DNA from: Meishania litoralis
GTDB lineage: Bacteria; Bacteroidota; Bacteroidia; Flavobacteriales; Flavobacteriaceae
Reading direction: 5' to 3'
DNA length: 64,000 nt
Assembly: GCF_042611095.1 (NCBI RefSeq)
Contig: NZ_JBHFPV010000002.1
Coordinates: forward strand, 950,558 to 1,014,557
The stretch's first letter is position 1; each line of letters opens with the position of its first letter. Shown here piece by piece: positions 1 to 9,209 of this stretch. The position numbers and the translations under genes are program-made. Under the pieces are notes generated by a model. That model had not been told where the DNA came from. It saw only the letters and a list, made by a program, of their open reading frames with translations, and made no database searches.

Positions 1-1911
1 ACGGCCAAGATAATCGTCATGGGCGGATTTATAGCTTCTTCAGAAAACGGAAATACCACTACCTTGGGAAGAGGTGGGTCTGATTATTCGGCAGCCATCA
101 TAGCTGCCTTGAACAATGCCAAGGTTTTGGAAATATGGACGGATGTCAGTGGTATGTATACGGCCAACCCAAAAATCGTGAAACAAGCGAAGGCCATTGC
201 AAAACTTTCCTATGAAGAAGCAATGGAACTTTCACATTTCGGAGCATCGGTATTATATCCGCCAACCATTCAACCTGTACTGTACAAAGGCATTCCCATA
301 CATATTAAGAACACTTTTGAACCTAGCGCACAGGGAACATTGATAACAAAGGCCCAAGGTGACGATAAGAAGACGGTAAGCGGCATTAGTTCAATTGAAA
401 ACGTCGGACTCCTGTCCTTGGAGGGGCCTGGAATGGTAGGTATACCGGGAATTTCAGCGCGCTTTTTCGATGAGCTTTCAAGGGCAGGGGTCAATGTCAT
501 ATTAATTACACAAGCTTCTTCCGAGCATTCAATATGTGTGGGCGTATCTGAAAAAGATATTAAAAATGTAGTAGAAAAGATCAATAGCGCCTTCGCGTTT
601 GAAATATCGCAGGGCAAGATATATCCGGTAGTTTCAGAGACCGGACTTGCCATTATTGCGTTGATCGGGGATCAAATGAAGAGCCATCAGGGTCTTAGTG
701 GTAAAATGTTCAGCACCCTTGGCAAGAACAATGTCAACATAAGGGCGATCGCCCAGGGTGCTTCTGAACGAAATATCTCGGCGGTGATCAAAGCCGATGA
801 TGTCAAGAAAGCGTTGAACACGCTTCACGAACAGTTTTTTGAAGAAAATATCAAACAGCTTAACCTTTTCGTAATGGGCGTCGGCAATGTTGGTTCGAAA
901 TTCTTGAACCAAATAAGACAACAGCGTAAATTCTTAAAAGAGCAGTTAAGACTGAATGTTCGGGTAATCGGTATTTCAAATTCACGAAAAATGGCTTTTG
1001 ACGGCGGCGGCATATCTTTGGATAACTGGGAATCAGTGCTAGCCAATGGTAAAAATGCGGATAGGGCCAACTTTTTTGCGACCGTGCAAAAGTTGAATTA
1101 TCGAAACAGTATATTTATCGACAATACGGCCAGTAACGAAGTGGCTTCGACTTACCGATCTTATTTGACCAATAGTATCTCGGTAGTAACCTGTAATAAA
1201 ATAGCTTGCTCATCAGAATACCGAAACTATATGGACCTTAAGAATGCCTCACGCGAATATAATGCGCCCTTTCTTTTTGAGACCAATGTAGGGGCAGGTC
1301 TGCCCATAATCGACACCTTAAAAAACCTCATCGCCTCTGGGGATAAAATACTGAAAATTCAAGCGGTACTCTCAGGGAGCCTTAACTTCGTCTTCAATAA
1401 TTTCAATGATCGAACCACCTTTCATGATGTAGTCAAACAGGCTCAAGAAGAAGGCTATACCGAACCTGACCCAAAAATCGATTTGAGCGGTATCGACGTG
1501 ATGCGCAAAATATTGATCTTGGCCCGTGAGAGTGGCAACCGATTGGAAATTGAGGATATCAAAAACAAATCTTTTCTGCCCCAGGAAACTTTGGATACCA
1601 AAAACAACGAAGATTTTTTTGAATCCCTAAAAAAATATGAATGCGATTTTCAAAAACTGTATAAAGATGCGGTCGAAGCCAAGAGCAAACTCAAATATGT
1701 CGCACAATATGAAAATGGAAGGGCCAGTGTTGGCCTGCAGCAGATTCCTGTTGGGCACGATTTTTATAATTTGGAAGGAAGCGACAACATCGTTTTGTTC
1801 TATACCGAGCGCTACCCGAATCAACCCATGATCATTAAAGGGGCCGGGGCCGGGGCCGATGTTACCGCCTCGGGCATTTTTGCCGATATAATAAGAATAG
1901 GAAATTTTTAA
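1..1911 (+). CDS. thrA: Bifunctional aspartokinase / homoserine dehydrogenase (5' end cut by window)
   Basis: This fused enzyme phosphorylates aspartate and, later in the same pathway, reduces aspartate semialdehyde to homoserine for threonine and methionine synthesis. The frame is open from base 1, so 636 residues are visible. ThrA proteins are usually about 810-820 residues, so roughly the first 180 are missing. The kinase part shows GRGGSDYSAA. It is followed by two ACT-type regulatory segments (about visible residues 130-290, with ISARFFDELSRAGVNV and STLGKNNVNIRAIAQGAS). The dehydrogenase part begins at VMGVGNVGSKFL and contains NVGAGLPIIDTLKNL and the substrate-site segment VLSGSLNF. 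The stop is one base before the thrB start, and thrB and thrC follow directly, so this is a classical thrABC operon. The ACT pair implies feedback control by threonine (family knowledge). Confidence 0.96.
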   Translation, partial: TAKIIVMGGFIASSENGNTTTLGRGGSDYSAAIIAALNNAKVLEIWTDVSGMYTANPKIVKQAKAIAKLSYEEAMELSHFGASVLYPPTIQPVLYKGIPIHIKNTFEPSAQGTLITKAQGDDKKTVSGISSIENVGLLSLEGPGMVGIPGISARFFDELSRAGVNVILITQASSEHSICVGVSEKDIKNVVEKINSAFAFEISQGKIYPVVSETGLAIIALIGDQMKSHQGLSGKMFSTLGKNNVNIRAIAQGASERNISAVIKADDVKKALNTLHEQFFEENIKQLNLFVMGVGNVGSKFLNQIRQQRKFLKEQLRLNVRVIGISNSRKMAFDGGGISLDNWESVLANGKNADRANFFATVQKLNYRNSIFIDNTASNEVASTYRSYLTNSISVVTCNKIACSSEYRNYMDLKNASREYNAPFLFETNVGAGLPIIDTLKNLIASGDKILKIQAVLSGSLNFVFNNFNDRTTFHDVVKQAQEEGYTEPDPKIDLSGIDVMRKILILARESGNRLEIEDIKNKSFLPQETLDTKNNEDFFESLKKYECDFQKLYKDAVEAKSKLKYVAQYENGRASVGLQQIPVGHDFYNLEGSDNIVLFYTERYPNQPMIIKGAGAGADVTASGIFADIIRIGNF

Positions 1912-1912
1912 G

Positions 1913-2833
1913 ATGAACGAAATACGCGTCTTTTGCCCCGCTACCATAGCCAATATCTCCTGTGGGTTTGATGTTTTGGGCGTGGCCCTTGATTCGGTCG
2001 GTGATGAAATGGTCGTCCGCAAGATTCCTGAAAAAGGGATCCGAATTACAAAATTGGAAGGTCAGGATCTACCAAAAGAAACCGAAAGAAATGTTGCAGG
2101 TGTCGCTGGTCTGACTTTGTTGGAGGCGAGTGGCTACGACGGTGGGTTCGAAATCGAAATCTACAAAAAGATCAAGGCCGGTAGCGGAATAGGCAGTAGC
2201 GCCGCAAGTTCAAGCGGAGCGGTCTGGGCAATGAACGAATTGCTCGGCAGGCCTTTTTCTAAAATTGATTTGGTAAGGTTTGCCATGGAGGGCGAACGTT
2301 TGGCAAGTGCCGTGGCCCATGCCGATAATGTGGCCCCTGCCCTATACGGCGGGTTTACCCTTGTTCGAAGTTATGATCCACTTGACGTCGTTTCAATACC
2401 AAATCCCCCTGAACTATACGCTACGGTAATACATCCGCAAATAGAGGTGAAAACCTCTGATTCAAGAAGTGTGCTGCGCACAAAGATAACGCTCGCACAG
2501 GGTATAAAGCAATGGGGCAATGTAGGCGGACTTATTGCCGGCCTCTTCACTAACGATTATGACTTGATCGGTAGGTCTTTAGAAGACCATATCGTAGAAC
2601 CTATCCGTTCGATATTGATTCCCGGTTTTGACAATGTGAAATCAGAAGCTCTAAATGCAGGAGCCTTGGGCTGCGGTATTTCAGGTTCCGGGCCATCGAT
2701 CTTTGCCTTTTGCAAGGGTGAAACGATTGCCAAGAAAGTAAGTGAAAGCATGAAAGAAGTCTATCAAGATATCGGTATCGACCATGATGTACATGTTTCT
2801 AAAATCAATACAAACGGAGTTAGAGCTATATAA
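1913..2833 (+). CDS. thrB: Homoserine kinase
   Basis: ThrB phosphorylates homoserine to O-phosphohomoserine in the cytoplasm, using ATP; it belongs to the GHMP kinase superfamily. The 306-residue length is normal. The N-terminus has the family start PATIANISCGFDVLGVAL, and the ATP-binding loop GSGIGSSAASSSGA lies at about residue 90. Near the C-terminus, GCGISGSGPSIFAF is the third GHMP motif. The start ATG follows the thrA stop by one base and the stop abuts the thrC ATG, so translational coupling is likely along the whole operon. Confidence 0.97.
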   Translation: MNEIRVFCPATIANISCGFDVLGVALDSVGDEMVVRKIPEKGIRITKLEGQDLPKETERNVAGVAGLTLLEASGYDGGFEIEIYKKIKAGSGIGSSAASSSGAVWAMNELLGRPFSKIDLVRFAMEGERLASAVAHADNVAPALYGGFTLVRSYDPLDVVSIPNPPELYATVIHPQIEVKTSDSRSVLRTKITLAQGIKQWGNVGGLIAGLFTNDYDLIGRSLEDHIVEPIRSILIPGFDNVKSEALNAGALGCGISGSGPSIFAFCKGETIAKKVSESMKEVYQDIGIDHDVHVSKINTNGVRAI

Positions 2834-4129
2834 ATGAAATTCTACAGCCTAAACAGCCAAGCGCAAAAAGTACCTTTTAAAGAGGCCGTCATTGCAGGAA
2901 TTGCACCGGATAAAGGTCTGTACTTTCCAGAATTCATTGAACCGCTACCAGACAGTTTTTTTGAGCGTATCGAAGAGCTTTCGAACACAGAGATAGCCTT
3001 CAATGCCATTCATCAATTTGTTTCAGATGATATACCCAATGATAAATTAAAAGAGATTCTTACCAAAATCCTTGATTTTGACTTTCCCGTGGTCGAAATC
3101 GAGGATAATGTAGCCACCTTGGAACTTTTTCATGGGCCAACGATGGCGTTCAAAGATGTCGGCGCCCGGTTTATGGCCCATTGTCTGGGTTATTTTTCGG
3201 AAGGCGAAAATTCTCAAGTCACCGTTCTTGTGGCTACTTCAGGTGATACCGGGGGTGCCGTTGCCAATGGTTTTTTAGGTGTTGATGGGGTAAAAGTGGT
3301 CATTCTCTACCCAAGCGGAAAGGTCAGCGATATTCAAGAACGGCAATTGACTACCTTGGGCCAAAATATTACGGCCTTACGGGTCGATGGTACCTTTGAT
3401 GACTGTCAAAAAATGGTCAAGGCCGCTTTTTTGGATAAAGATCTTTTGGCCCATATGAAACTTACTTCCGCGAACTCGATTAACGTGGCACGTTGGTTGC
3501 CACAGTTATTTTACTTTCTCTTTGCGTATAAACAGGCAAAATCGAAGGGAAAGGAAATCGTTTTTTCAGTGCCTTCGGGCAATTTCGGAAATATCTGTGC
3601 CGGTATTGTGGCCCAAAAATTGGGCATGCCGGTCAAACATTTTGTTGCGGCAACGAATATCAACGATACGGTTCCCGAATTCATGAAAACGGGCGAGTAC
3701 CGCCCAAAAGCTTCTTCGGCCACAATATCGAATGCCATGGATGTCGGCGATCCCAGCAACTTTGTCAGGATTCGCCATTTATATCAAGACGATTTCGAAT
3801 TGTTGGGCAAGAACCTTTCTTCTTATTCCTTTTCGGATGCCGAGACTAAAAAGGCGCTATCGCACATTCACAAAACTTCCGGTTACTTGGCCGATCCCCA
3901 TGGTGCCGTAGGTTATTTGGGGTTGAAAAAATATCAAGAAAACAATCCAAATAACTATGGAATCTTTTTGGAAACTGCACATCCGGTGAAGTTTCTCCCC
4001 GTTGTGCGAAAGGCTTTGGGCATTGTGCCCGAAATTCCCCCCCAGATACAAAAGGTAATGGACAAAGAAAAAAAATCCATTCCAATAAAAGTATACGACG
4101 AGTTGAAAAGGTATTTACTGGGCCGTTAA
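2834..4129 (+). CDS. thrC: Threonine synthase
   Basis: ThrC converts O-phosphohomoserine to threonine with pyridoxal phosphate. The 431-residue protein matches the longer class of threonine synthases. It has the N-terminal segment PDKGLYFPE, the PLP-lysine motif GPTMAFKDVGARF at about residue 103, the phosphate-loop segment ATSGDTGGAVANGF, and ANSINVARWLPQ with SVPSGNFGNICAG further on. The ATG follows the thrB stop with no gap. It is the last gene of the operon. Its stop codon lies in a TTAA that also supplies the stop of the convergent aminopeptidase gene, giving a 4-base 3' overlap. Confidence 0.97.
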   Translation: MKFYSLNSQAQKVPFKEAVIAGIAPDKGLYFPEFIEPLPDSFFERIEELSNTEIAFNAIHQFVSDDIPNDKLKEILTKILDFDFPVVEIEDNVATLELFHGPTMAFKDVGARFMAHCLGYFSEGENSQVTVLVATSGDTGGAVANGFLGVDGVKVVILYPSGKVSDIQERQLTTLGQNITALRVDGTFDDCQKMVKAAFLDKDLLAHMKLTSANSINVARWLPQLFYFLFAYKQAKSKGKEIVFSVPSGNFGNICAGIVAQKLGMPVKHFVAATNINDTVPEFMKTGEYRPKASSATISNAMDVGDPSNFVRIRHLYQDDFELLGKNLSSYSFSDAETKKALSHIHKTSGYLADPHGAVGYLGLKKYQENNPNNYGIFLETAHPVKFLPVVRKALGIVPEIPPQIQKVMDKEKKSIPIKVYDELKRYLLGR

Positions 4130-5742
4130 TCCAGTTCGGGAAGCACGAAATCATCCAACGGACTCGGCTGCTTCATCATGGCTTCAATAGCTTCGGTAGT
4201 TCTTGGTGCCATCGCCGATAAATTGACCGGGCCGTCATCGGTAATCAGAATATCATCTTCGATGCGTACGGCGATGCCCCACCATTTCTTGTCGCAATCA
4301 CTTCCTTCGGGAATATAAATTCCGGGTTCGACCGTAATGACCGTATTGGGTTTAAAGGCCCCATAAGTACCTTTATCGTGTACGTCCAGTCCCAAATAAT
4401 GCGAAGTACCGTGCGGAAAATAGGTTCTGGCCTCTTCGGCTTCTTTTATGATACCCAGTTTGATAAGCCCTTGGGCGACTACTTCACTAGACGCCCTTCC
4501 CGGTGCCTGAAAGGGGGCGCCGACCACACTGGCCCTGATACCAGCTTCCTGGGCATCATAAACAATATCGTATATAAGCTTTTGTTCCGGACTGAACTTC
4601 CCATTTGCCGGAATGGTACGCGTGACATCGGCCGTATACCCATGATATTCCGCCCCCAGGTCCATCAACACAAGATCATTGCCGACCTGGGGCTTATTGT
4701 TCTCGATATAATGCAAGATGCAACCATTGTTGCCGCCACCGACTATGGAAGGGTACCCCTCATATTCGGCGCCATATTTTTTATAAACATATTCGTGCAC
4801 CCCTTGAATCTCTGTTTCGGACATATTGGGGTGCATGGCCTTCATGACCTCAATTTGACCAACCGCCGAAATTTCCACGGCCTTCTTCAATAACGCCATT
4901 TCTTCTTCGGTCTTGGTCTCGCGCAAGGTCGCCATAATTTCCGAGATTATGCTTGAATCGAGGTTGTTGGCATCCAGTTTTAAACTTACTTTTTGTTTGA
5001 TCTCATTGCGTATGGCATCATCCTTGGCGTTTACAAATCCGCTTAACAATTCATCTTCCTTAAGCCTATCGTCATAGCTCAAGTAGCGGCCCAAGGTCTG
5101 CGCGACATTGGCACTGTTCTCGATATCGGTGGACTGTATTCGGCTGTACAATCGCTGTTTCGTTGCGCTGTAATCGGCAGGATATTCAGTTTTTATCTTG
5201 AAAGTTTTGATCAGATCGTACAAGTCGGCCGCGCCACTTTTATCCCTGACATCATTTTCGAAATCAAAAAACAAAACTTTGTCGAAAGAGGTAAAATCGA
5301 TGTCTATTTTGCCGAATTCACCACCATTGAACACTTTTTCAAAACCCAATAGCTTCTTTACACCCTCGACGCCCAATCGCTTGCCGTTCCATTGCTCTGC
5401 CAATGGGTCACGTTCTTGCACATACATCAATTCATTATATTCCTTACCTTCTCTATCCTTTTGGTTTTCAGAGAATAATATCAAAACGGCATTGGGCTCT
5501 TTATATCCTGTCAAATAATAAAAATCCGGATCCTGATGATATATGTAGTCAACATCATTGGCACGGTTACGTTCTGCATTCGCGAAAAGCACGGCGACAC
5601 TATTGGCCGGCATCATCTGACGGACTAAATCCCTTCTTTCCTTATGAAAATCTGCCGACAAGAAGTCGGTCGGTCTATTCTGCGCCCCAGCATTTGTCAT
5701 CATGAAAAGGGCAATGCAAAAAGCTACTGTACTTCGGAACAT
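4126..5742 (-). CDS. Secreted Xaa-Pro aminopeptidase (M24B family)
   Basis: Predicted metallopeptidase that removes the N-terminal residue from peptides with proline in second position. The 538-residue protein starts with a signal peptide ending near NAGAQ, so it is probably periplasmic rather than cytoplasmic like classical PepP. The N-terminal aminopeptidase-P domain (about residues 25-180) includes FYYLTGYKEPNAVLILF. The C-terminal M24 'pita-bread' domain keeps the five metal ligands: Asp in LMDLGAEY, Asp in YTADVTRT, His in HGTSHYLGLDVHD, Glu in VEPGIYI and Glu in VRIEDDILIT. The gene is divergent from gcvT with about 130 bases between them. The symbol pepP is often used for this family, but the exported form may be functionally distinct. 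Confidence 0.92.
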   Translation of the reverse strand: MFRSTVAFCIALFMMTNAGAQNRPTDFLSADFHKERRDLVRQMMPANSVAVLFANAERNRANDVDYIYHQDPDFYYLTGYKEPNAVLILFSENQKDREGKEYNELMYVQERDPLAEQWNGKRLGVEGVKKLLGFEKVFNGGEFGKIDIDFTSFDKVLFFDFENDVRDKSGAADLYDLIKTFKIKTEYPADYSATKQRLYSRIQSTDIENSANVAQTLGRYLSYDDRLKEDELLSGFVNAKDDAIRNEIKQKVSLKLDANNLDSSIISEIMATLRETKTEEEMALLKKAVEISAVGQIEVMKAMHPNMSETEIQGVHEYVYKKYGAEYEGYPSIVGGGNNGCILHYIENNKPQVGNDLVLMDLGAEYHGYTADVTRTIPANGKFSPEQKLIYDIVYDAQEAGIRASVVGAPFQAPGRASSEVVAQGLIKLGIIKEAEEARTYFPHGTSHYLGLDVHDKGTYGAFKPNTVITVEPGIYIPEGSDCDKKWWGIAVRIEDDILITDDGPVNLSAMAPRTTEAIEAMMKQPSPLDDFVLPELD

Positions 5743-5855
5743 CTCAAAGGTTTTAATGGCTCAAAGTAGCAATTTTGCTAAACAAATATGCCCCAGCCGG
5801 CATAAAATTGTAAAAACATACTGGTTTCGAGCAAGTGTTTCCCTTTTTATTTCAA

Positions 5856-5863
5856 TAAATTTG
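5856..5863 (+). promoter_or_regulatory. -7 promoter box of gcvT
   Basis: TAAATTTG fits the Bacteroidota -7 consensus TAnnTTTG and ends 11 bases before the gcvT ATG. No convincing -33 TTG is present at the expected distance. Confidence 0.55.
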
Positions 5864-5874
5864 CCCAGCAAAAC

Positions 5875-6969
5875 ATGAAGGTTATGAAAGATACCGCCTT
5901 ATCAAAGACACATGAAGCCCTTGGTGCCAAAATGGTACCGTTCGCCGGTTACAATATGCCCGTTTCATATGAGGGTGTAAACATAGAACACGATACCGTT
6001 CGCAAAGGCGTAGGTGTTTTTGATGTTTCGCATATGGGCGAGTTTTTGATTACAGGGCCAACGGCCTTGGGCCTTATTCAAAAAATCACTTCGAACGATG
6101 CGTCGAAGTTGACTATCGGAAAGGCCCAATATAGCTGCCTGCCCAACGAAACCGGGGGCATTGTCGATGATCTTATCGTCTATCGCATCAAAGAAGAACA
6201 GTATTTATTGGTGGTCAATGCTTCGAACATTCAAAAAGATTGGGACCATATTTCTAAATACAACGCTGAATTCAATGCCGAGATGCGCGACCTTTCCGAG
6301 AATTATTCCCTTTTGGCCATTCAGGGGCCAAAAGCCATCGAGGCCATGCAAAGTTTGACTTCGGCAGATCTCTCCGAAATCAAGTTTTATAATTTTGTTG
6401 TCGCCGATTTTGCCGGAATCGACTACGTGATAATTTCCGCGACCGGTTATACGGGATCTGGCGGATTTGAAATCTATTGCAAGAACGAAGAGGTAAAACA
6501 AGTCTGGGACAGGGTTTTCGAGGCAGGTGCAGATTTTGGTATCAAACCGATAGGACTGGCCGCCAGGGATACGTTGCGTCTAGAAATGGGTTATTGTCTT
6601 TATGGAAACGATATTGATGACACCACTTCTCCTTTCGAGGCGGGTCTAGGTTGGATAACCAAATTCACCAAAGATTTTGTCAATAGCGATGCCCTTGCCA
6701 AAGAAAAAGCCCATGGCCCCGAAAGGAAACTGGTCGCTTTCGAATTGGATGATCGGGGAATACCCCGTCAAGGTTATGACATTGTAGATGGGAACGGCAA
6801 AAAAATTGGAACAGTGACATCGGGTACCATGTCGCCCTCTTTAGGAAAAGGTATCGGCCTAGGTTATGTACCAGTGATATTTTCCGAAATCGGGAGTAAT
6901 ATCCATATTCAAATACGTAAAAACGCCGTACCGGCCACGGTGGTCAAACTTCCTTTTTATAAAGGATAA
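5875..6969 (+). CDS. gcvT: Aminomethyltransferase (glycine cleavage T protein)
   Basis: T protein of the glycine cleavage system: it takes the aminomethyl group from lipoylated H protein and forms methylene-tetrahydrofolate and ammonia. At 364 residues it has normal length. Visible family segments are MVPFAGYNMPVSYEGV and GVFDVSHMGEF near the N-terminus, LLAIQGPKA in the middle, and ATGYTGSGGFEIY followed by AARDTLRLEMGYCLYGND. The C-terminal barrel contains VTSGTMSPSLGKGIGLGYV. The other glycine cleavage genes are not in this window, as is common in Bacteroidota. Confidence 0.97.
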   Translation: MKVMKDTALSKTHEALGAKMVPFAGYNMPVSYEGVNIEHDTVRKGVGVFDVSHMGEFLITGPTALGLIQKITSNDASKLTIGKAQYSCLPNETGGIVDDLIVYRIKEEQYLLVVNASNIQKDWDHISKYNAEFNAEMRDLSENYSLLAIQGPKAIEAMQSLTSADLSEIKFYNFVVADFAGIDYVIISATGYTGSGGFEIYCKNEEVKQVWDRVFEAGADFGIKPIGLAARDTLRLEMGYCLYGNDIDDTTSPFEAGLGWITKFTKDFVNSDALAKEKAHGPERKLVAFELDDRGIPRQGYDIVDGNGKKIGTVTSGTMSPSLGKGIGLGYVPVIFSEIGSNIHIQIRKNAVPATVVKLPFYKG

Positions 6970-6996
6970 TCCAACTGTGCCAAACGGAGGGTAAGC

Positions 6997-7824
6997 TTGG
7001 AAGAAGGAGGCAAGAAAATATTGATTTTAGGAGGAAGCGGATTTCTGGGCCATGCCATTTACAAAGAACTCTGCAACTATTTCGATACCTATGGCACTTA
7101 CTTCAGTGCCCGAAGGACATTTGAGGAAAACCAAAAATTTTTCAGATACGACATGCAAGAGGATGATGTTTTTCACTTGTTGGAAAAACTACGTCCACAA
7201 CTAATCATTTCTGCCCTACGGGGCAATTTTGCGGCACAGGCACAATTACACCAGCATCTCGCCGAATATGTTTCGGGGCATGACTGCAAACTCTATTTTC
7301 TTTCTTCGGCCAATGTTTTTGACGCTTATAGCAAATACCCTTCGTACGAAAATGACAAAACCCTATCAGAAAGCATTTATGGACGCTTAAAAATAAAGAT
7401 CGAGAACATGTTGTTGCGACTTCCCAAAGACAAAATGGCCATTCTCAGATTACCTATGGTCTTTGGCAATGGTTCGCCGCGCGTTAAGGAAATAAAAAAC
7501 CTTATCTCACTAAATGAACCTGTCGAGGTATTTCCGAATCTCGTCATCAACGTCACCAATGATGACAAACTGACACAACAAATACATTATCTTATCAACC
7601 ATAATAAAACAGGTATATTCCATTTGGGAAGTATCGACTTGGTACACCATGAAGATCTTATCAAAGAAATTGTGGAACGGATAGGTAATTTCAACCCGAT
7701 TTACAAAAGAGTGTACACTACAAATGAAGAACGATATCTGGCCGTTCTGCCCAAGTACAACAAGCTTCCTAAAAATTTAGGGGCAACCGCCCAGGATATC
7801 ATCGACCACCATATTTTAGGTTGA
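6997..7824 (+). CDS. SDR family NAD(P)-dependent sugar-nucleotide reductase/epimerase-like (RmlD-like)
   Basis: Extended short-chain dehydrogenase of 275 residues. The Rossmann glycine motif ILILGGSGFLG is at the N-terminus, and the catalytic Tyr-x-x-x-Lys is probably YGRLK at about residue 128, preceded by FLSSANVFDA. RmlD-type proteins reduce dTDP-4-dehydrorhamnose, but the substrate cannot be read from the sequence. No ATG fits the N-terminus. The best start is TTG at 6997, preceded by a strong Shine-Dalgarno-like GGAGG at 6986-6990, which is unusual for this phylum; a later TTG at 7021 is possible. It lies 27 bases after gcvT and may be cotranscribed with it. Confidence 0.82.
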   Translation: MEEGGKKILILGGSGFLGHAIYKELCNYFDTYGTYFSARRTFEENQKFFRYDMQEDDVFHLLEKLRPQLIISALRGNFAAQAQLHQHLAEYVSGHDCKLYFLSSANVFDAYSKYPSYENDKTLSESIYGRLKIKIENMLLRLPKDKMAILRLPMVFGNGSPRVKEIKNLISLNEPVEVFPNLVINVTNDDKLTQQIHYLINHNKTGIFHLGSIDLVHHEDLIKEIVERIGNFNPIYKRVYTTNEERYLAVLPKYNKLPKNLGATAQDIIDHHILG

Positions 7825-7851
7825 AGAAATAACGGTCTTTCTTATCTTTGG
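7821..7851 (+). promoter_or_regulatory. Promoter of the pterin carbinolamine dehydratase gene
   Basis: TTG at 7821-7823, a 20-base spacer and TATCTTTG at 7844-7851 match the Bacteroidota TTG-N19-20-TAnnTTTG promoter. It overlaps the 3' end of the upstream gene. It also decides the start of the next gene: the TTG at 7848 sits inside the -7 box, so the ATG at 7866 is the real start. Confidence 0.7.
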
Positions 7852-7865
7852 CCAAAAAAGAATCC

Positions 7866-8153
7866 ATGGAAAAATTGTCGGAACGAACCATAGAGGAGCG
7901 ATTGGAAAAACTTGAAGGTTGGGAATATGTCAACGGGGCCATCGAGACCTCTTTCGAGTTCACAAATTTCAAGGAAGCTTTTTCAGTCATGACCCTTATC
8001 GCATTTGAATGTGAGGCCCAGAACCACCATCCGGATTGGAGCAATATTTATAACTCCTTGAATATACGGTTGAATACGCATGACGCGGGAGGGGTTACCG
8101 AAAAAGACTTTGAGCTCGCCCATGCGATAGAACGAATTATAGACCCTGAATAG
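7866..8153 (+). CDS. Pterin-4a-carbinolamine dehydratase
   Basis: Small cytoplasmic enzyme (95 residues from the ATG at 7866) that dehydrates 4a-hydroxytetrahydropterin, recycling the cofactor of aromatic amino acid hydroxylases. The signature is the central AQNHHPDW motif followed by NSLNIRLNTHDAGGVTEKD; the paired histidines are the known catalytic residues. The length matches the PhhB/DCoH family. It has its own promoter and is followed by yebC after about 70 bases. No aromatic amino acid hydroxylase is present in this window. Confidence 0.93.
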   Translation: MEKLSERTIEERLEKLEGWEYVNGAIETSFEFTNFKEAFSVMTLIAFECEAQNHHPDWSNIYNSLNIRLNTHDAGGVTEKDFELAHAIERIIDPE

Positions 8154-8187
8154 AGCGTTATTGCAAAACGATACCTCGACTTTTTCT

Positions 8188-8195
8188 TAAATTTG
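8188..8195 (+). promoter_or_regulatory. -7 promoter box of yebC
   Basis: TAAATTTG, 27 bases before the yebC ATG, fits TAnnTTTG. A TTG at 8161-8163 is the nearest -33 candidate, but the 24-base spacer is long. Confidence 0.5.
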
Positions 8196-8222
8196 CAGCC
8201 ATTATAATCTATAACGAAAGAA

Positions 8223-8933
8223 ATGGGAAGAGCTTTTGAGTTTCGAAAAGCAAGAAAAATGAAGCGTTGGTCGGCCATGTCCAAGGCTTTTACACGTATT
8301 GGAAAGGATATTGTCATTGCCGTAAAAGAAGGTGGGCCAGATCCAGATTCCAATTCACGCTTACGTGCGGTCATTCAAAATGCAAAATCGGTCAATATGC
8401 CCAAGGACAATATCGAACGTGCCATAAAAAGGGCATCCGATAAAAACTTGGGCGATTACAAAGAAGTGCTTTTTGAAGGCTACGCACCGCATGGCATCGC
8501 CATTCTTATCGAAACGGCCACTGACAACAATACCCGTACCGTTGCGAACATCAGAAGCTATTTTAACAAATGTGACGGTAGCTTGGGCACTTCGGGTTCT
8601 GTTGAATTTATGTTCGACCATACCTGTAATTTTAGGGTTCCGGCAGAGGGCATCGACCCGGAAGAACTTGAACTCGATATGATCGATTACGGGGCCGAAG
8701 AGGTTTTTGTCGATGATGACGGTATCTTGATATATGCACCTTTCGAAAGTTTCGGCGCCATTCAAAAGGAATTGGAGCACCGTGGCATTGAAATCCTTTC
8801 CTCGGGATTTGAGCGAATTCCACAAGTGACCAAACAATTGACAGACGAAGAAGCCGCCGATGTCGAAAAACTACTCGAAAAAATCGAAGAAGACGATGAT
8901 GTACAGAACGTATATCATACCATGCAGGAATAA
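8223..8933 (+). CDS. yebC: YebC/PmpR family (TACO1-like) regulatory protein
   Basis: Cytoplasmic protein of 236 residues from the YebC/TACO1 family, members of which are described as DNA-binding regulators and as helpers of ribosomes on proline-rich stretches. The N-terminus MGRAFEFRKARKMKRWSAMSK and the core DPDSNSRLRAVIQNAK, MPKDNIERAIKRAS and FEGYAPHGIAILIE are characteristic. The gene is intact and ends with QNVYHTMQE. Its 3' end is special in this genome: the last 38 bases (8897-8934) recur at 18671-18708, and decayed copies occur at 19590-19795 and 26405-26448. This suggests the 3' end serves as an integration site that rebuilds the gene after each insertion. Confidence 0.96.
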   Translation: MGRAFEFRKARKMKRWSAMSKAFTRIGKDIVIAVKEGGPDPDSNSRLRAVIQNAKSVNMPKDNIERAIKRASDKNLGDYKEVLFEGYAPHGIAILIETATDNNTRTVANIRSYFNKCDGSLGTSGSVEFMFDHTCNFRVPAEGIDPEELELDMIDYGAEEVFVDDDGILIYAPFESFGAIQKELEHRGIEILSSGFERIPQVTKQLTDEEAADVEKLLEKIEEDDDVQNVYHTMQE

Positions 8934-8934
8934 G
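8897..8934 (+). repeat. Putative attachment repeat, copy A (3' end of yebC)
   Basis: The last 37 coding/stop bases of yebC plus one base. It matches 18671-18708 at 37 of 38 positions (33 consecutive identical bases at 8902-8934). Similarity stops sharply after the base following the stop codon, as expected for a recombination core. Confidence 0.8.
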
Positions 8935-9209
8935 TTTTATTAATCTGATATTCAGTAACTTAATTATATTTTAGAAGATAAGTTTTGTACATCATTATAC
9001 ACTTCAAGTTTCGTAGTTTTTGAATATTAATTATGACAATCCTATCGAAGTACTCAAAAATAAGTGTGTTGCACTTATGAGTTGAACACAGCTTTTATCT
9101 AAATTTTGAAAAACAAAGTTTATCCCTAGGGATGGTCAAATCAAAATATCTAACTTTCCCAAATTACCTCAGTCAAGATTAATCGGCATTTTACTGAGTT
9201 CGATAAGAA

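Noticed and set aside
7848..7865. Upstream TTG start for the pterin dehydratase
   Set aside because: The TTG lies inside the TATCTTTG promoter box; the ATG at 7866 gives the normal family N-terminus.
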